This document shows positions 7,668 through 17,341 of a stretch of 64,000 nucleotides of DNA, piece after piece. Where the stretch lies: NCBI RefSeq assembly GCF_023715465.1, contig NZ_JAMBOE010000002.1, positions 701,104 through 765,103 of the forward strand. Reading direction: 5' to 3'. The translations under genes were made by a program, and so were the position numbers. Position 1 is the stretch's first letter, and each line of letters begins with the position of its first letter. The notes below the pieces were generated by a model. It had not been told where the DNA came from. It worked only from the letters and a program-made list of their open reading frames with translations, and made no database searches. The DNA is from Paenibacillus macerans (lineage in GTDB: Bacteria > Bacillota > Bacilli > Paenibacillales > Paenibacillaceae).

Positions 7668-8338
7668 GCGGCCTCCTTGATTTCCGTATGCCCGTCATCG
7701 TAGCCGACAACGACCGTATCGGCAATTCCGACGAATAAACCGTGATCAACGACGCCGGTCATCGCTTTTAACTCCTCAGCCAATGCGGCCGGGTTTTCAA
7801 TTTTGCCGAATGCGGCGTCGACAATATAGTTTCCGTTGTCGGTGACATACCGCTCGTTTCCCCGCATCCGCATCTCAAACGGAATGCTGTAGCGTCTTTC
7901 CAGTTGTTTCAGCGTCCATTCATAGCAAAACGGCACGATTTCGATCGGCAGCTTGAACTGCCCGAGATGCGGTACGATTTTCCCGCTGTCGGCAATCACG
8001 ATAAACCGGTCGCTGTTGATGGCGACCAGCTTCTCGCGCAGCAACGCGCCGCCGCCGCCTTTGATCAGCGAAAGCCCGGGATCAACCTCGTCCGCCCCGT
8101 CGATGGCGATGTCCAAGCGATCAACTTCACCAGCCTGAAGCAGCGGAATATTATATTTTACGGCAAGCTCCTCCGAAGCGTTGGAAGTGGCGATGGCGCG
8201 GATGCGCAGCCCTTCGGCGACCATTTGACCGATTTTCTCAATCGCATAGTAGGCCGTGGAGCCGGTTCCAAGCCCTACCTTCATCCCGTTCTTAACCCAC
8301 TCCGCCGCGCGGTACCCTGCCGCCTGTTTTGCATTCAT
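7652..8338 (-). CDS. rpiA: Ribose-5-phosphate isomerase A
   Basis: About 228 residues, normal for RpiA. Visible signatures are GLGTGSTAYYAIEKIG (phosphate loop), AIDGADEVDPGLSLIKGGGGALLREK (catalytic Asp and Lys region) and the C-terminal VDHGLFVGIAD. It interconverts ribose 5-phosphate and ribulose 5-phosphate in the non-oxidative pentose phosphate pathway. ATG at 8338 is preferred since GGAGGGG lies just before it; an upstream in-frame ATG overlaps that site. It is the first gene of a two-gene unit with the acetyltransferase at 7236-7667. Confidence 0.95.
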   Translation of the reverse strand: MNAKQAAGYRAAEWVKNGMKVGLGTGSTAYYAIEKIGQMVAEGLRIRAIATSNASEELAVKYNIPLLQAGEVDRLDIAIDGADEVDPGLSLIKGGGGALLREKLVAINSDRFIVIADSGKIVPHLGQFKLPIEIVPFCYEWTLKQLERRYSIPFEMRMRGNERYVTDNGNYIVDAAFGKIENPAALAEELKAMTGVVDHGLFVGIADTVVVGYDDGHTEIKEAACSSK

Positions 8339-8490
8339 GTGATTCCCCTCCAAAAAAATGATGGCCTAAGCCTTTATGTAATACCTGTCCATTCATTCAT
8401 GCGACTCGCCTTTAATCATACCAAAAAAGCCCGCACAATAGAACAGCGGAGCTCCCGCTCCACTGTCCAGGCAGGCGAATCCTATGGAGT

Positions 8491-9738
8491 TTAACCCTGA
8501 TGCAGCGGCCGCGGCGCTTTTCTCGGCCGGGAGACTCCGCCGCGCCCCGAATGGGGGTTAACCATCAGCAGAAGCAGCAGCATCCCCGCCAAAGACACCC
8601 CCGCGATGACAAAAAACATCGTCATATGCCCCCGCTTCATCAGCAGCGACATCACCGGCGGCCCGGCCGACACCCCAATAAAACGCATGCTGCTGTACAG
8701 GGAAGTAATCGTGCCGCGCATCTCCTTGCCGATGCCTTCGGTAATCAGCGCGTCCTGGCTGGGGAGCACCATGCCGATCCCCCCGCCGCAAACAACAAGA
8801 CAAGCGATGACGAAATAAATGTTATTGAAAAATCCGATGCCGAAAAGGGCAGCCGTCGCAAGCACCAGACCCGCCACCCCCAGCCATTTCATGAGGATTT
8901 TGTTTTTCCCGATCTTTTTCCCGGTCAGATACGAAGCGAGGCATAACGCGGCGAGCGGAATGGCCAGCACTAAACCTTTGATCACGCCTTTCAGTCCGTG
9001 CTTCACTTCCAACTGCTCCGACAAGTAAAAAAGCACGCCAAACAGCAAAAACATGCAGATGCCGCCGATGGCGAAAATCGCAAACAGCCAGCGCCCCTTC
9101 TGTTTGAACACTTCCTTAACCGCACGTAAAAACTCGGGCAACGGTTTCGCTCTCTCCCTTTCTTTTGGTTCTTTGACCAAAAACAGGACGAGCAGCAATG
9201 AGATCAGGCAGAGCACGGGAATCGCCAGCAGCGGCACGTACCATATCCAGGCGCCCAAAAGCGCGCCGAGAATCGGGCTGAGCACCTTGCCGAATGTATT
9301 GGAGGTTTCGATGATCCCCAGGTTATGGCTAACCTCCTCCTCGTCTTCGAACAAATCGCCGACGAGCGGCAGCACGATCGGAAAGGCTCCGGCAGCTCCG
9401 ATACCCTGCAAAAAACGCCCGGCCAAAATCAGCCAATACACAGCGATGCCATCGGCAAACCAATCGGCAACGCCCGAAACGGCGCCGCCGATTCCAGCCA
9501 GGATCAGGCTGGGGATGATGACCGCTTTCCGGCCGAACTTATCCGACAGATAACCGGCCACGGGGATCAGCAAAATCGCGACAACCGCATACACCGTAAT
9601 CAGCATGCTGACCTGAAACGAAGTGACGCGGAGCGCACGGGCAATTTCCGGCAAAATTGGGATCAACATGGAATTCCCCAGCGTCATGATGAGCGGTATC
9701 GAAGCCAACGCAACCAAATCGCCTTTTTTGCTAACCAT
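8491..9738 (-). CDS. MFS drug-efflux-type transporter (12 TM)
   Basis: 415 residues with about 12 membrane helices. Motif A of the DHA1 group is plain in GYLSDKFGRKAV between helices 2 and 3, and helix 4 carries GRFLQGIGAAGAFPI; helix 5 has the motif C-like LGIIETSNTFGKVLSPILG. It probably exports drugs or small metabolites using the proton gradient. The C-terminus is basic. The start has only a weak ribosome site. A perfect inverted repeat (9771-9785) sits in the promoter region, suggesting control by a repressor, but no regulator gene is adjacent. Confidence 0.85.
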   Translation of the reverse strand: MVSKKGDLVALASIPLIMTLGNSMLIPILPEIARALRVTSFQVSMLITVYAVVAILLIPVAGYLSDKFGRKAVIIPSLILAGIGGAVSGVADWFADGIAVYWLILAGRFLQGIGAAGAFPIVLPLVGDLFEDEEEVSHNLGIIETSNTFGKVLSPILGALLGAWIWYVPLLAIPVLCLISLLLVLFLVKEPKERERAKPLPEFLRAVKEVFKQKGRWLFAIFAIGGICMFLLFGVLFYLSEQLEVKHGLKGVIKGLVLAIPLAALCLASYLTGKKIGKNKILMKWLGVAGLVLATAALFGIGFFNNIYFVIACLVVCGGGIGMVLPSQDALITEGIGKEMRGTITSLYSSMRFIGVSAGPPVMSLLMKRGHMTMFFVIAGVSLAGMLLLLLMVNPHSGRGGVSRPRKAPRPLHQG

Positions 9739-9770
9739 AGGTCGTCCGCCGTCCTTCCGTATAACGTATA

Positions 9771-9785
9771 TAACCGACCCGGTTA
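9771..9785. promoter_or_regulatory. Operator-like inverted repeat before the MFS gene
   Basis: TAACCGACCCGGTTA is a perfect 6-3-6 inverted repeat. On the minus strand it lies between a possible -35 (TTAAGA) and -10 (TATATA) of the MFS gene at 8491-9738, a position typical of TetR- or MarR-family operators. The repressor is not in the neighbourhood. Confidence 0.45.
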
Positions 9786-9815
9786 GTGTCTTAATTTTCG
9801 GCGAAATTATACCTG

Positions 9816-11306
9816 CTAAAGGGTTACTCCGTTTTTGAAAATCGCAATCTCCCGAAACCCGTTTTTCTCGTTATTGACCCGCTTGCCGCTGGCGATATCC
9901 GTAATAAAGTTCAGGAAATCGTCCAGCACCTGATCCGGATCCCCATCCTCAACCAGAACGCCGGCGTTGTAATCGATCCAATGCGGCTTATCCCCATGCA
10001 GCGCCGAGTTGGTCGACACCTTCACCGTCGGTACAAATGTGCCGAACGGAGTTCCGCGCCCGGTCGTAAACAACACCATCTGGCATCCGGAAGCCGCCAG
10101 CGCCGAAGACGCAACCAGGTCGTTGCCGGGGGCGCTCAGCAAATTCAAGCCTTTTGTTTTAAGGCGTTCGCCGTACCGCAATACATCATTGACTTGAGAA
10201 ATCCCCGACTTCTGCGTACAGCCCAGCGATTTATCCTCCAGTGTCGTAATGCCTCCCGCCTTGTTGCCCGGCGAAGGATTCTCGTATACCGGCTGCTTGT
10301 AATCGAGGAAATATTGCTTGAAGTCATTGATCAGATGAACGATCTTGCCGAACACTTCTTCATCGGCGGCACGCTCCATCAAAATCGTTTCCGCCCCAAA
10401 CATCTCCGGCACCTCTGTGAGCACCGTCGTCCCGCCCTGCGCCGCCATATAATCCGAAAGGCGGCCCAGCAGCGGATTGGCCGTAATGCCCGACAGCCCG
10501 TCGGAACCCCCGCATTTCAGTCCGATGTTTAGCGCGGACAGTGGAACGCTCTCCCGGCGGTCCTTGCGCGCGGCCTCATAAATCTCCTTAAGCAGGCGCA
10601 CGCCTTCACCCACCTCATCGGACACTTCCTGGGACACGAGGAATTTTACCCGGGAAGCATCGTAATCGCCCAAAGCTTCTTTAAATTCGTTCATCGTGTT
10701 GTTTTCGCAGCCCAATCCCAGAACCAGCACGCCCCCGGCATTCGGATGTTTCACAGCATCGGCCAGCATCGTCCGGGTATGGACATGATCGTCACCAAGC
10801 TGTGAACAACCATAATTGTGCTTCAGGACAAGCGCGTTCTCAAACGGCAGGGTCGAGCCGACTTCCTGGATAAAATTGGACAAAATCAGGTCGGCCACCC
10901 CGTTAACACAACCCACGGTCGGCACGATCCACAGCTCATTGCGGATACCTACGCTGCCGTCCTTTCGTTTGTACCCTTCAAAGGTCCGGTTTTCGCAGGA
11001 ATACGGATTGGAAGCGAGTTTGGGGGTGTACCTGTATTCCTCCACGCCCGTCAAATTCGTTTTCGTGTTATGCGTGTGCACGTGGCTGCCGGGGGCAATA
11101 TCACGGATGGCGTGGCCGATCGGATAGCCGTATTTGATCACATTTTCGCCGTTTAAGATCGGGGTCAGCGCAACCTTGTGCCCCCGTCCGATCGCTTCCG
11201 TCAAAGCAATATCGCGCCCGTCCACGCTGATCTTTTCGCCGGCGGTATAGTCCCGCAGCGCAACGGCCACATTGTCGCTCTCTTGAATCCGGATGAACTC
11301 TTTCAT
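9816..11306 (-). CDS. uxaA: Altronate dehydratase
   Basis: 496 residues, as expected. An N-terminal SAF-like domain (about 1-95, with HKVALTPI and the histidine pair in SHVHTHNTKT) is followed by the galactarate/altronate dehydratase domain with GYKRKDGSVGIRNELWIVPTVGCVN, HNYGCSQLGDDH, GLGCENN and GLKCGGSDGLSGITANP. It removes water from D-altronate to give 2-keto-3-deoxygluconate in galacturonate breakdown, using an iron centre. It follows uxaB by 16 bases with GGGAGG before its ATG, so the two form the end of an operon. Downstream kdgK/kdgA are not in the window. Confidence 0.95.
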   Translation of the reverse strand: MKEFIRIQESDNVAVALRDYTAGEKISVDGRDIALTEAIGRGHKVALTPILNGENVIKYGYPIGHAIRDIAPGSHVHTHNTKTNLTGVEEYRYTPKLASNPYSCENRTFEGYKRKDGSVGIRNELWIVPTVGCVNGVADLILSNFIQEVGSTLPFENALVLKHNYGCSQLGDDHVHTRTMLADAVKHPNAGGVLVLGLGCENNTMNEFKEALGDYDASRVKFLVSQEVSDEVGEGVRLLKEIYEAARKDRRESVPLSALNIGLKCGGSDGLSGITANPLLGRLSDYMAAQGGTTVLTEVPEMFGAETILMERAADEEVFGKIVHLINDFKQYFLDYKQPVYENPSPGNKAGGITTLEDKSLGCTQKSGISQVNDVLRYGERLKTKGLNLLSAPGNDLVASSALAASGCQMVLFTTGRGTPFGTFVPTVKVSTNSALHGDKPHWIDYNAGVLVEDGDPDQVLDDFLNFITDIASGKRVNNEKNGFREIAIFKNGVTL

Positions 11307-11322
11307 TCGCGCGCCCTCCCCA

Positions 11323-12798
11323 TCATCGATCGGCAGCGGCGGATGTCCCGAGCAAATCGCCCAGCGCTCGCACCATGCCTGCCGATTCGATGCGGTACAA
11401 ATCTTCCGCCAGTTGATCGGTCAGCCCGCTCACCTCGTTCAAATCCGCGCCCCAGCGTTCCTTGGAAGCAAGGACCTCCACCACGAGGCGGCGAATGGCT
11501 TCAGGCGAACCGTCGCAAGCCTGCCACAAGGCGGCAAATTGATCCAGCACATCCTGATCGTCGGCAAGCTCGATCGGCTCCCCGCCGCGTTTTCCTTTGT
11601 AGAACGCCAGCAGCGCGGCGAACGAAAACGTGAGCTTCCTCGGCAATTCCCCTTGCTCTTTAGCATAGGTAAGCAACGTCGGCAGGTCCCGGGTTTTGAA
11701 TTTGGACACGGAATTCAGCGCAATGCTCATTAAATAATGGCGGATAAACGGATTGCGGAACCGTTCAAGCACAGCCGCCGCAAAAGACCGCAGTTCTTCC
11801 TCCGGAAGCTCCAGCGTAGGAATGATCTCGTTATAGATCAGCGACTCTACGAATTTTCCCACGATCGGGTGATCGACGCTTTCGCCCACCGTTTCCAGCC
11901 CGTAAAGGTAAGCCACCGGGGTTAAGGCGGTATGCGCCCCGTTCAGTATTCTGACTTTGCGGGTCCGGTACGGAGCCATATCGTCCACCACCAGCACCTG
12001 CAGTCCCGCAAGCTCCGCCGGAAATTCCTCTTTGATCCATTGCGGCCCCTCGATGACCCACAGATGGAACTGCTCGCCCACAACGACAAACCGGTCCTCA
12101 TACCTCAGTTCTTCGGTAATTTCCCCGATCCGCTCCTTGGGATAACCCGGCACAATCCGGTCGACCAAGCTGCAGCAAAACGTGTTGGCTTCATGCAGCC
12201 AGCTTATAAAATCAGCGCCCAGGTTCCAGAGTTCGGCATACTTCAGCACAATCGCTTTCAGTTCATCGCCGTTGCGGTCGATTAGCTCGCAAGGAATAAT
12301 GATGAAGCCTTTGGAACGGTCGCCGCCAAAGTATTGAAAACGGCGGTACAGCAAAGCGGTTAGCTTGCCGGGATAGCTGGATTGCGGCTGATCCTCCAGC
12401 CGGTCCGACGGTACAAATGTTATCCCCGCCTCCGTCGTATTGGAGATGATAAAGCGCAGGTCGGGATTTTCCGCCAGCTTGGCATACGCCTCGTACTGAT
12501 TATAAGGATTGATGCCCCGGGCCACCGCTTCGATCAGCGAATGCTCCCGGACAGCCCGCCCCTCCTTCATTCCCTCCAGATAAACGGTATAAAGTCCGTC
12601 CTGCTCGTTCAGCGCCTCGGCCAGCCCCGCGGGAAGCGGTTGGACGATCACTACGTTTCCGTTAAAACCGGTTTGCTTGTTCATGATGTCGATCTGCCAA
12701 TCGACAAATGCCCGCAAAAAATTGCCTTCCCCAAACTGCAGCACTTTCTCCGGACGAGCGGCGCGGTTCGGCACCATGGTTTGCGTTAATCGATTCAT
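11323..12798 (-). CDS. uxaB: Tagaturonate reductase (altronate oxidoreductase)
   Basis: About 491 residues of the mannitol dehydrogenase family: the NAD-binding start [16 protein letters not shown], then the C-terminal domain with [20 protein letters not shown], where Lys and Asn-His belong to the active site. It reduces D-tagaturonate to D-altronate with NADH. The start at 12798 has GGAGG eight bases upstream; the longer frame from 12834 runs through that site. It is transcribed from a region with two operator-like sites (12855-12868, 12924-12937) and heads the uxaB-uxaA unit. Confidence 0.94.
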   Translation of the reverse strand: MNRLTQTMVPNRAARPEKVLQFGEGNFLRAFVDWQIDIMNKQTGFNGNVVIVQPLPAGLAEALNEQDGLYTVYLEGMKEGRAVREHSLIEAVARGINPYNQYEAYAKLAENPDLRFIISNTTEAGITFVPSDRLEDQPQSSYPGKLTALLYRRFQYFGGDRSKGFIIIPCELIDRNGDELKAIVLKYAELWNLGADFISWLHEANTFCCSLVDRIVPGYPKERIGEITEELRYEDRFVVVGEQFHLWVIEGPQWIKEEFPAELAGLQVLVVDDMAPYRTRKVRILNGAHTALTPVAYLYGLETVGESVDHPIVGKFVESLIYNEIIPTLELPEEELRSFAAAVLERFRNPFIRHYLMSIALNSVSKFKTRDLPTLLTYAKEQGELPRKLTFSFAALLAFYKGKRGGEPIELADDQDVLDQFAALWQACDGSPEAIRRLVVEVLASKERWGADLNEVSGLTDQLAEDLYRIESAGMVRALGDLLGTSAAADR

Positions 12799-12854
12799 CA
12801 CAAAATTCCTCCATCGCATCAGACTATTAATCATTTGAATTCGTTAATTCATTT

Positions 12855-12868
12855 ATGCACACGTTAAC
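12855..12868. promoter_or_regulatory. Hexuronate operator site 1 (uxaB)
   Basis: TGCACACGTTAACA; the same motif, in either direction, recurs at 12924, 17145 and 17246. The near-symmetric core around ACGT and the location before uxaB and uxaC point to the LacI-type regulator encoded at 13001-14008. Confidence 0.6.
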
Positions 12869-12923
12869 ATATTAGCAAAATATTTAAACAAATCAATCAA
12901 ATTATTAATAAGTTCATAAAATA

Positions 12924-12937
12924 TGCACACGTTAAAA
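12924..12937. promoter_or_regulatory. Hexuronate operator site 2 (uxaB)
   Basis: TGCACACGTTAAAA, 69 bases from site 1. The pair could allow looping by a dimer-of-dimers LacI-type protein. It also lies between the uxaB unit and the 3' end of the regulator gene. Confidence 0.55.
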
Positions 12938-13000
12938 TAAATAGGCGATCAAGCGACCGGCTACCCTTAAGCAACCGGTCTGACTCAAGTTGCTGCCGCC

Positions 13001-14008
13001 CTACAGCCCAGCCGGCTTCCCGGTGGAGTTCCTCCGCATCAGCTTCGTCTTCAGGAACAGCGTCTCTCCCGCGGCCGACGGATCGTCGATCAGCTGCAGC
13101 AGCTTGCGTGCGCCCTCGGCGCTGATCTCTTCGATCGGCCGTTTAATGGTGGTCAGCGACGGCGTGGTGAACTGGGAAAACTCAATATCGTCAAAGCCGA
13201 TCACCGAGACATCCTCCGGCACCTTTTTGCCCTGCTCAAAAACGGCTTTGATTGCACCGATGGCCATATCGTCATTGGCGCAGAAGACGGCAGTGGGAGG
13301 CTGCTCAAGCTTAAGCAAATCCTGCATGGCCTGGAACCCGCTTTCCATATCATAGCGCCCATGCACAAAATAACCGCCGACAATCGGAATGCCGCTGTCG
13401 ATCAATGCGTTCAGCAGCCCTTCCCTTCTTTGCTGCGTCGACTTAAAGCCCTCGACCCCTTCAATCATGGCGATGCGCGTATGGCCCTCGGCGATCAGAT
13501 GTTTTCCCGCCGCGTACGCTCCTTCCTTGTCATCCGACAAAATATTGATAATCCGCGAATCTGCCACTTGACGGTTCAGGACCACGAGCGGAATCTCCTG
13601 CTGCAGCACATGGTAAATAAACGCGTTATCGGATTCGCTCTGGCTCATCACGATAATGCCGTCAAACCGTTTGCGGTGAATCGAGGAATAATCCTCGTAG
13701 TCTTCAATGCCGCGCGTGAACAAATTGTATTCGACATCGATGACCCGGTTGACCCCGCTCATGGCGTCGGCAAAAAAGCTCGAGGAGGTCCCTCTTTTCA
13801 GACTGGTAAAAAACAAACCGATCGTGTACGACCGCTGCATCACCAGGCTTTTGGCGTTGACGTTTGGCGTATAGTTCATTTGCGCCGCAAGTTCCATAAT
13901 TTTACGTTTGGTTTCTTCCTTGATGAACGGGCTGTTGTTCAAAGCCCGGGATACCGTTGTATGGGATACGTTCGCCAGCTTGGCGAGATCTTTGATCGTT
14001 ACTGTCAT
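13001..14008 (-). CDS. LacI-family regulator of hexuronate genes
   Basis: 335 residues: helix-turn-helix TIKDLAKLANVSHTTVSRALN at the N-terminus (about 3-24), hinge helix (NYTPNVNAKSL), then a periplasmic-binding-protein-like ligand domain (VVLNRQVADSRIINIL, FCANDDMAIGAIKAVFE, VSVIGFDDIEFS). It sits between the GPH transporter and uxaB, all on the minus strand, and is very likely the local repressor released by a hexuronate or its intermediate. Four sites with a TGTTAACGTG-like motif in the two promoter regions fit a LacI operator. In role it resembles ExuR of other Bacillales. Confidence 0.9.
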   Translation of the reverse strand: MTVTIKDLAKLANVSHTTVSRALNNSPFIKEETKRKIMELAAQMNYTPNVNAKSLVMQRSYTIGLFFTSLKRGTSSSFFADAMSGVNRVIDVEYNLFTRGIEDYEDYSSIHRKRFDGIIVMSQSESDNAFIYHVLQQEIPLVVLNRQVADSRIINILSDDKEGAYAAGKHLIAEGHTRIAMIEGVEGFKSTQQRREGLLNALIDSGIPIVGGYFVHGRYDMESGFQAMQDLLKLEQPPTAVFCANDDMAIGAIKAVFEQGKKVPEDVSVIGFDDIEFSQFTTPSLTTIKRPIEEISAEGARKLLQLIDDPSAAGETLFLKTKLMRRNSTGKPAGL

Positions 14009-14128
14009 CCGAATGAGCCCTCTCTTATCAGCATCCTGTACTTGCCGTATTTTCTTTTAACAATAGCATAACCCGGGCAAGCAGATAAACGCCTCATAAG
14101 ACTTGGGGAACACATTCACACATTTTTC

Positions 14129-15523
14129 TTATTTGTTGGCCGCTTGCAGCTCCTGAACGATCTGCTCGTGTTTTTTGTCCGTCAGCTTATACATGTAACC
14201 GATGACAAGCGCCGCCAGCGTCAAAGCCACAGCCGGATAAAGCAGCAGCAGACCCTTGATTCCGACTAAAGTGCCTGACTTCTGGGCTACATTGGGGACA
14301 TACCCCACCAGCCAAAGGCCGATCCCGGAAAGGAACCCGGAGAGCGACTGCGCCAGCTTGCGCGAGAAATTAAACAGCGAGTAGGTTGTTCCCTCTTTGC
14401 GTTCGCCGGACACCCATTCCCCGTAATCGATAATGTCGGAGACGAAGGCCCAGGTTACGCCGTTCGGAATGCTGATGCCGATAAAAGCGATGCTTGCGAG
14501 CACCGTAAAAAGCACCACATTGGACGGCATAAAGAAGTTCAGCAGATCGGCGGCAACGCTGATGACCATCCCAATCAAAGCCGTTTTCTTCTTGCCGAAT
14601 TTGGCAACCAGCTTCGGCAGGAAAAGCACGCCGATAAAGGAAGAGCCGATGATAATGAAGTTCATATACGCCATGAGTTCCACATTGCCCAGGTTGTATT
14701 CCGCGAAATACACCAGCATCGCCGATTTCAGGTTGTAGGCGGAAATTGTAAAAATCGTCATGAGCACCAAAACCAGCAGCGGTTTATTGGATATGAAGGT
14801 ACGGACAATCGTCATAAAAGTCAGCTTTTCCCGCGGAGCTTCCTGCTTCACAATCCGCTCCTTTGTCCCGCGGTAGCAAAAGAAGAAGGCTACGATGCCG
14901 ATGGCGGACATGAGCCCCATCACAACCGGGTACCCGATTTTTTCGTTCGGGAAGCGGACGATCAGCGGCATGACGATAACGCTAGTCACAAACAAAGCAC
15001 CCAGCGAGCCGGCCTGCCGGAACGAGGACAACGACGCCCGTTCTTTGGTGTCCTGCGTAATGGCCGCCCCCAAAGAACCGTAAGGAATATTTACGAAAGA
15101 ATAACCGATGCCCCAGATCATATAAGAAGCGTATGCATAAAACAAATTGCCGCCGGAAGATAGTCCCGGGCTAATAAACGTTAGAACCGTCAGCACGGCA
15201 AGCACGAAACTTCCATACAGCAAAAACGGTCTGAACTTGCCCCGGGGGCCGATTTTTTTGCGGTAATCAATCGAAGAACCAACGATCGGATCAACAAAAG
15301 CTGCGAACAATTTGCTCACCAGGAAGATGCCCGCCGCCGCTTGCGAGGATATGCCCGCGACGTCGGTAAAGTATTTCAGCAAGTACAATTGTCCGAGGTC
15401 AAACATGAATCCGTTTCCAAAGTCGCCCAAACCGTAGGAGATTTTCTCCTTTAATCCAATGCCCTGATTTGGGCTCCCTGTGTTGTTCAGGGTTTTTGCT
15501 TGTTCAGTAACAGCCACTCCCAT
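14129..15523 (-). CDS. GPH-family hexuronide:cation symporter
   Basis: 464 residues, about 12 membrane helices. The glycoside-pentoside-hexuronide family signs are KISYGLGDFGNGFMFDL at the start and NIPYGSLGAAITQDTKERASL between helices 4 and 5. It would bring in glucuronate, galacturonate or a glucuronide/oligogalacturonide with a cation. Lying between uxaC and the LacI gene on the same strand, it is the natural uptake system of the pathway. GAAGG lies seven bases before ATG. Exact substrate cannot be read from sequence. Confidence 0.9.
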   Translation of the reverse strand: MGVAVTEQAKTLNNTGSPNQGIGLKEKISYGLGDFGNGFMFDLGQLYLLKYFTDVAGISSQAAAGIFLVSKLFAAFVDPIVGSSIDYRKKIGPRGKFRPFLLYGSFVLAVLTVLTFISPGLSSGGNLFYAYASYMIWGIGYSFVNIPYGSLGAAITQDTKERASLSSFRQAGSLGALFVTSVIVMPLIVRFPNEKIGYPVVMGLMSAIGIVAFFFCYRGTKERIVKQEAPREKLTFMTIVRTFISNKPLLVLVLMTIFTISAYNLKSAMLVYFAEYNLGNVELMAYMNFIIIGSSFIGVLFLPKLVAKFGKKKTALIGMVISVAADLLNFFMPSNVVLFTVLASIAFIGISIPNGVTWAFVSDIIDYGEWVSGERKEGTTYSLFNFSRKLAQSLSGFLSGIGLWLVGYVPNVAQKSGTLVGIKGLLLLYPAVALTLAALVIGYMYKLTDKKHEQIVQELQAANK

Positions 15524-15694
15524 ATGCTATCCTTCTTTCTATTTATGTGAAAAATTTTGTGAAAATATTCACTTGTAAATTTACAATGAGCGGTATTTTC
15601 CGGTTTCTTCGACATATCGCAGCCTTTTGCCCTTCTTTTGCGGTATTCACTTTTTAGGCAAAAGATAGCGGCAAAAGGCTTCGAACCGCCGTGC

Positions 15695-17122
15695 TTAACC
15701 CGGGAACGTTGCCATGGCCGGAAAAGCAAAGTAGCGCTTGGCGTTTTCGTAGCAAATATTTTGCACCATTTTGCCGAGCAGCTTCATATCATCCGGCGCT
15801 TCTCCGTGCTCCACCCAGTTTCCGAGCACCGCGCACAACAATCTGCGGAAGTATTCATGCCGAGTATACGACAAAAAACTGCGTGAGTCTGTAAGCATTC
15901 CGACAAAAGCGGACAATACGCCCAAATTCGCCAGCGTTTTCATCTGTTCGGTCATCCCGTCGATATGATCGTTGAACCACCATGCTGTCCCAAGCTGCAT
16001 TTTTCCGGGTATGCCGGACGCCTGGAAGCTGCCCATCACACTGGCAAGAACCGGGTAATCATTCGGATTCAGAGAATACAGAATCGTCTTGGGAAGCGCG
16101 CCTTCACGCTCGAGTCCGTCCAGCAAGGCCGCAAGCGGCTTGGCAATCGCCCCGTCATTGATGGAATCGTATCCCGTATCCGGCCCAAGGTGGTTAAACA
16201 TGCTCGTATTGTTGTTGCGCAGCGCGTGAATGTGCAGCTGCATCGCCCAGCCGAGTTCTGCATAAAGCTTGCTCATATAACGCAAAGTGTGCGATTTGTA
16301 CATCGCTTCCTCTTCGGACGTAATTTCTTCTCCCCGGAGCGCCTTGGCGAATATGGCGGAGGCTTCCTCACGGGTCGCTTCCTTATACGCAAGCACATCG
16401 ATCGCATGGTCGGATACCCGGCCGCCAGCCGAATGGAAGAAGCGAATCCGCGCTTCCAGCGCTTTAAGCAGCCCGTCGTAATCGGCGATCGTTTCCCCGC
16501 TTACACCGGACAGCTTTTCGATCCAGGGCAAGAACGTCGCGCGTTTGATCTCCAGCGCTTTATCCGGACGGAAACTTGGCAGTACAGCGGTTTCAAAACC
16601 GGCAAGCTCGCGGATCTTGAAATGGAATTCCAACGAATCGGCCGGATCGTCCGTGGTGCAAACGACGGCTACCTTCGATTTCGCAATCAAATCTCGGGCC
16701 CCAAACCCTTCGCCTTGCAGTTGCCGGTTCACCTTTTCCCAAATCAGCGGAGCCGTCTCTTCACTAAGCAGTTCGTATACCCCGAAAAAGCGCTGCAGCT
16801 CCAAATGCGTCCAATGATACAACGGGTTGCCGATTAAGGTCGGCACGGTGCGGGCCCAAGCCAAAAACTTGTCGTAATCGCTGGCCGCGCCGGTGATACA
16901 CTCTTCGTCCACGCCGTTCGCGCGCATCACTCTCCATTTGTAATGGTCGCCGTAAAGCCAGGCTTCAGTAATATTGGCAAACTGCTTGTTCTCATAAATT
17001 TCCTGAGGGCTCAAGTGGCAATGGTAATCGATAATCGGCATGTCCTTGGCCCAATCGTGGTATAACCGTACGGCTGTTTCGGTGGAGAGAAGAAAGTTCT
17101 CATCCATAAATTTCTTTACCAC
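15695..17122 (-). CDS. uxaC: Glucuronate/galacturonate isomerase
   Basis: About 475 residues, typical for UxaC. Signatures are MPIDYHCHLSPQEIYENK (metal-binding His pair), YHWTHLELQRFFG, TDDPADSLEFH, MQLHIHALRNNN and GMLTDSRSFLSYTRHEYFRR. It converts D-glucuronate to fructuronate and D-galacturonate to tagaturonate, the first step of the pathway. The start is read as GTG at 17122, with GGGAGG eight bases before it; a TTG 18 bases further overlaps that site. An operator-like motif lies 23 bases upstream. It is the first gene of the cluster, followed by the symporter. Confidence 0.95.
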   Translation of the reverse strand: MVKKFMDENFLLSTETAVRLYHDWAKDMPIIDYHCHLSPQEIYENKQFANITEAWLYGDHYKWRVMRANGVDEECITGAASDYDKFLAWARTVPTLIGNPLYHWTHLELQRFFGVYELLSEETAPLIWEKVNRQLQGEGFGARDLIAKSKVAVVCTTDDPADSLEFHFKIRELAGFETAVLPSFRPDKALEIKRATFLPWIEKLSGVSGETIADYDGLLKALEARIRFFHSAGGRVSDHAIDVLAYKEATREEASAIFAKALRGEEITSEEEAMYKSHTLRYMSKLYAELGWAMQLHIHALRNNNTSMFNHLGPDTGYDSINDGAIAKPLAALLDGLEREGALPKTILYSLNPNDYPVLASVMGSFQASGIPGKMQLGTAWWFNDHIDGMTEQMKTLANLGVLSAFVGMLTDSRSFLSYTRHEYFRRLLCAVLGNWVEHGEAPDDMKLLGKMVQNICYENAKRYFAFPAMATFPG

Positions 17123-17144
17123 ATCCGTATCCTCCCGCAAGTAT

Positions 17145-17158
17145 TGTTAACGTGAACA
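17145..17158. promoter_or_regulatory. Hexuronate operator site 3 (uxaC)
   Basis: TGTTAACGTGAACA, near-palindromic, just upstream of the uxaC ribosome site; matches the sites at 12855 and 12924 read in reverse. Confidence 0.6.
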
Positions 17159-17245
17159 ATTCACTTCAAAAAAAAGGTCTGCGCGCAGAGCTGGTGAGAA
17201 AAAAATCACATAATTGCCGGCAATATGATCATCTCATTCCTCAAA

Positions 17246-17259
17246 TGTTCACGTTACCA
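17246..17259. promoter_or_regulatory. Hexuronate operator site 4 (uxaC)
   Basis: TGTTCACGTTACCA, about 100 bases upstream of site 3, in opposite direction. Two sites per promoter at both uxaB and uxaC suggest a shared regulon. Confidence 0.55.
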
Positions 17260-17341
17260 TTATATTGTATCCGTTTTATTTCCTTACGCAAGATTTTATT
17301 TGCAATCTATTGTTACAGAACTATGAATTCGCTAACGAAAA

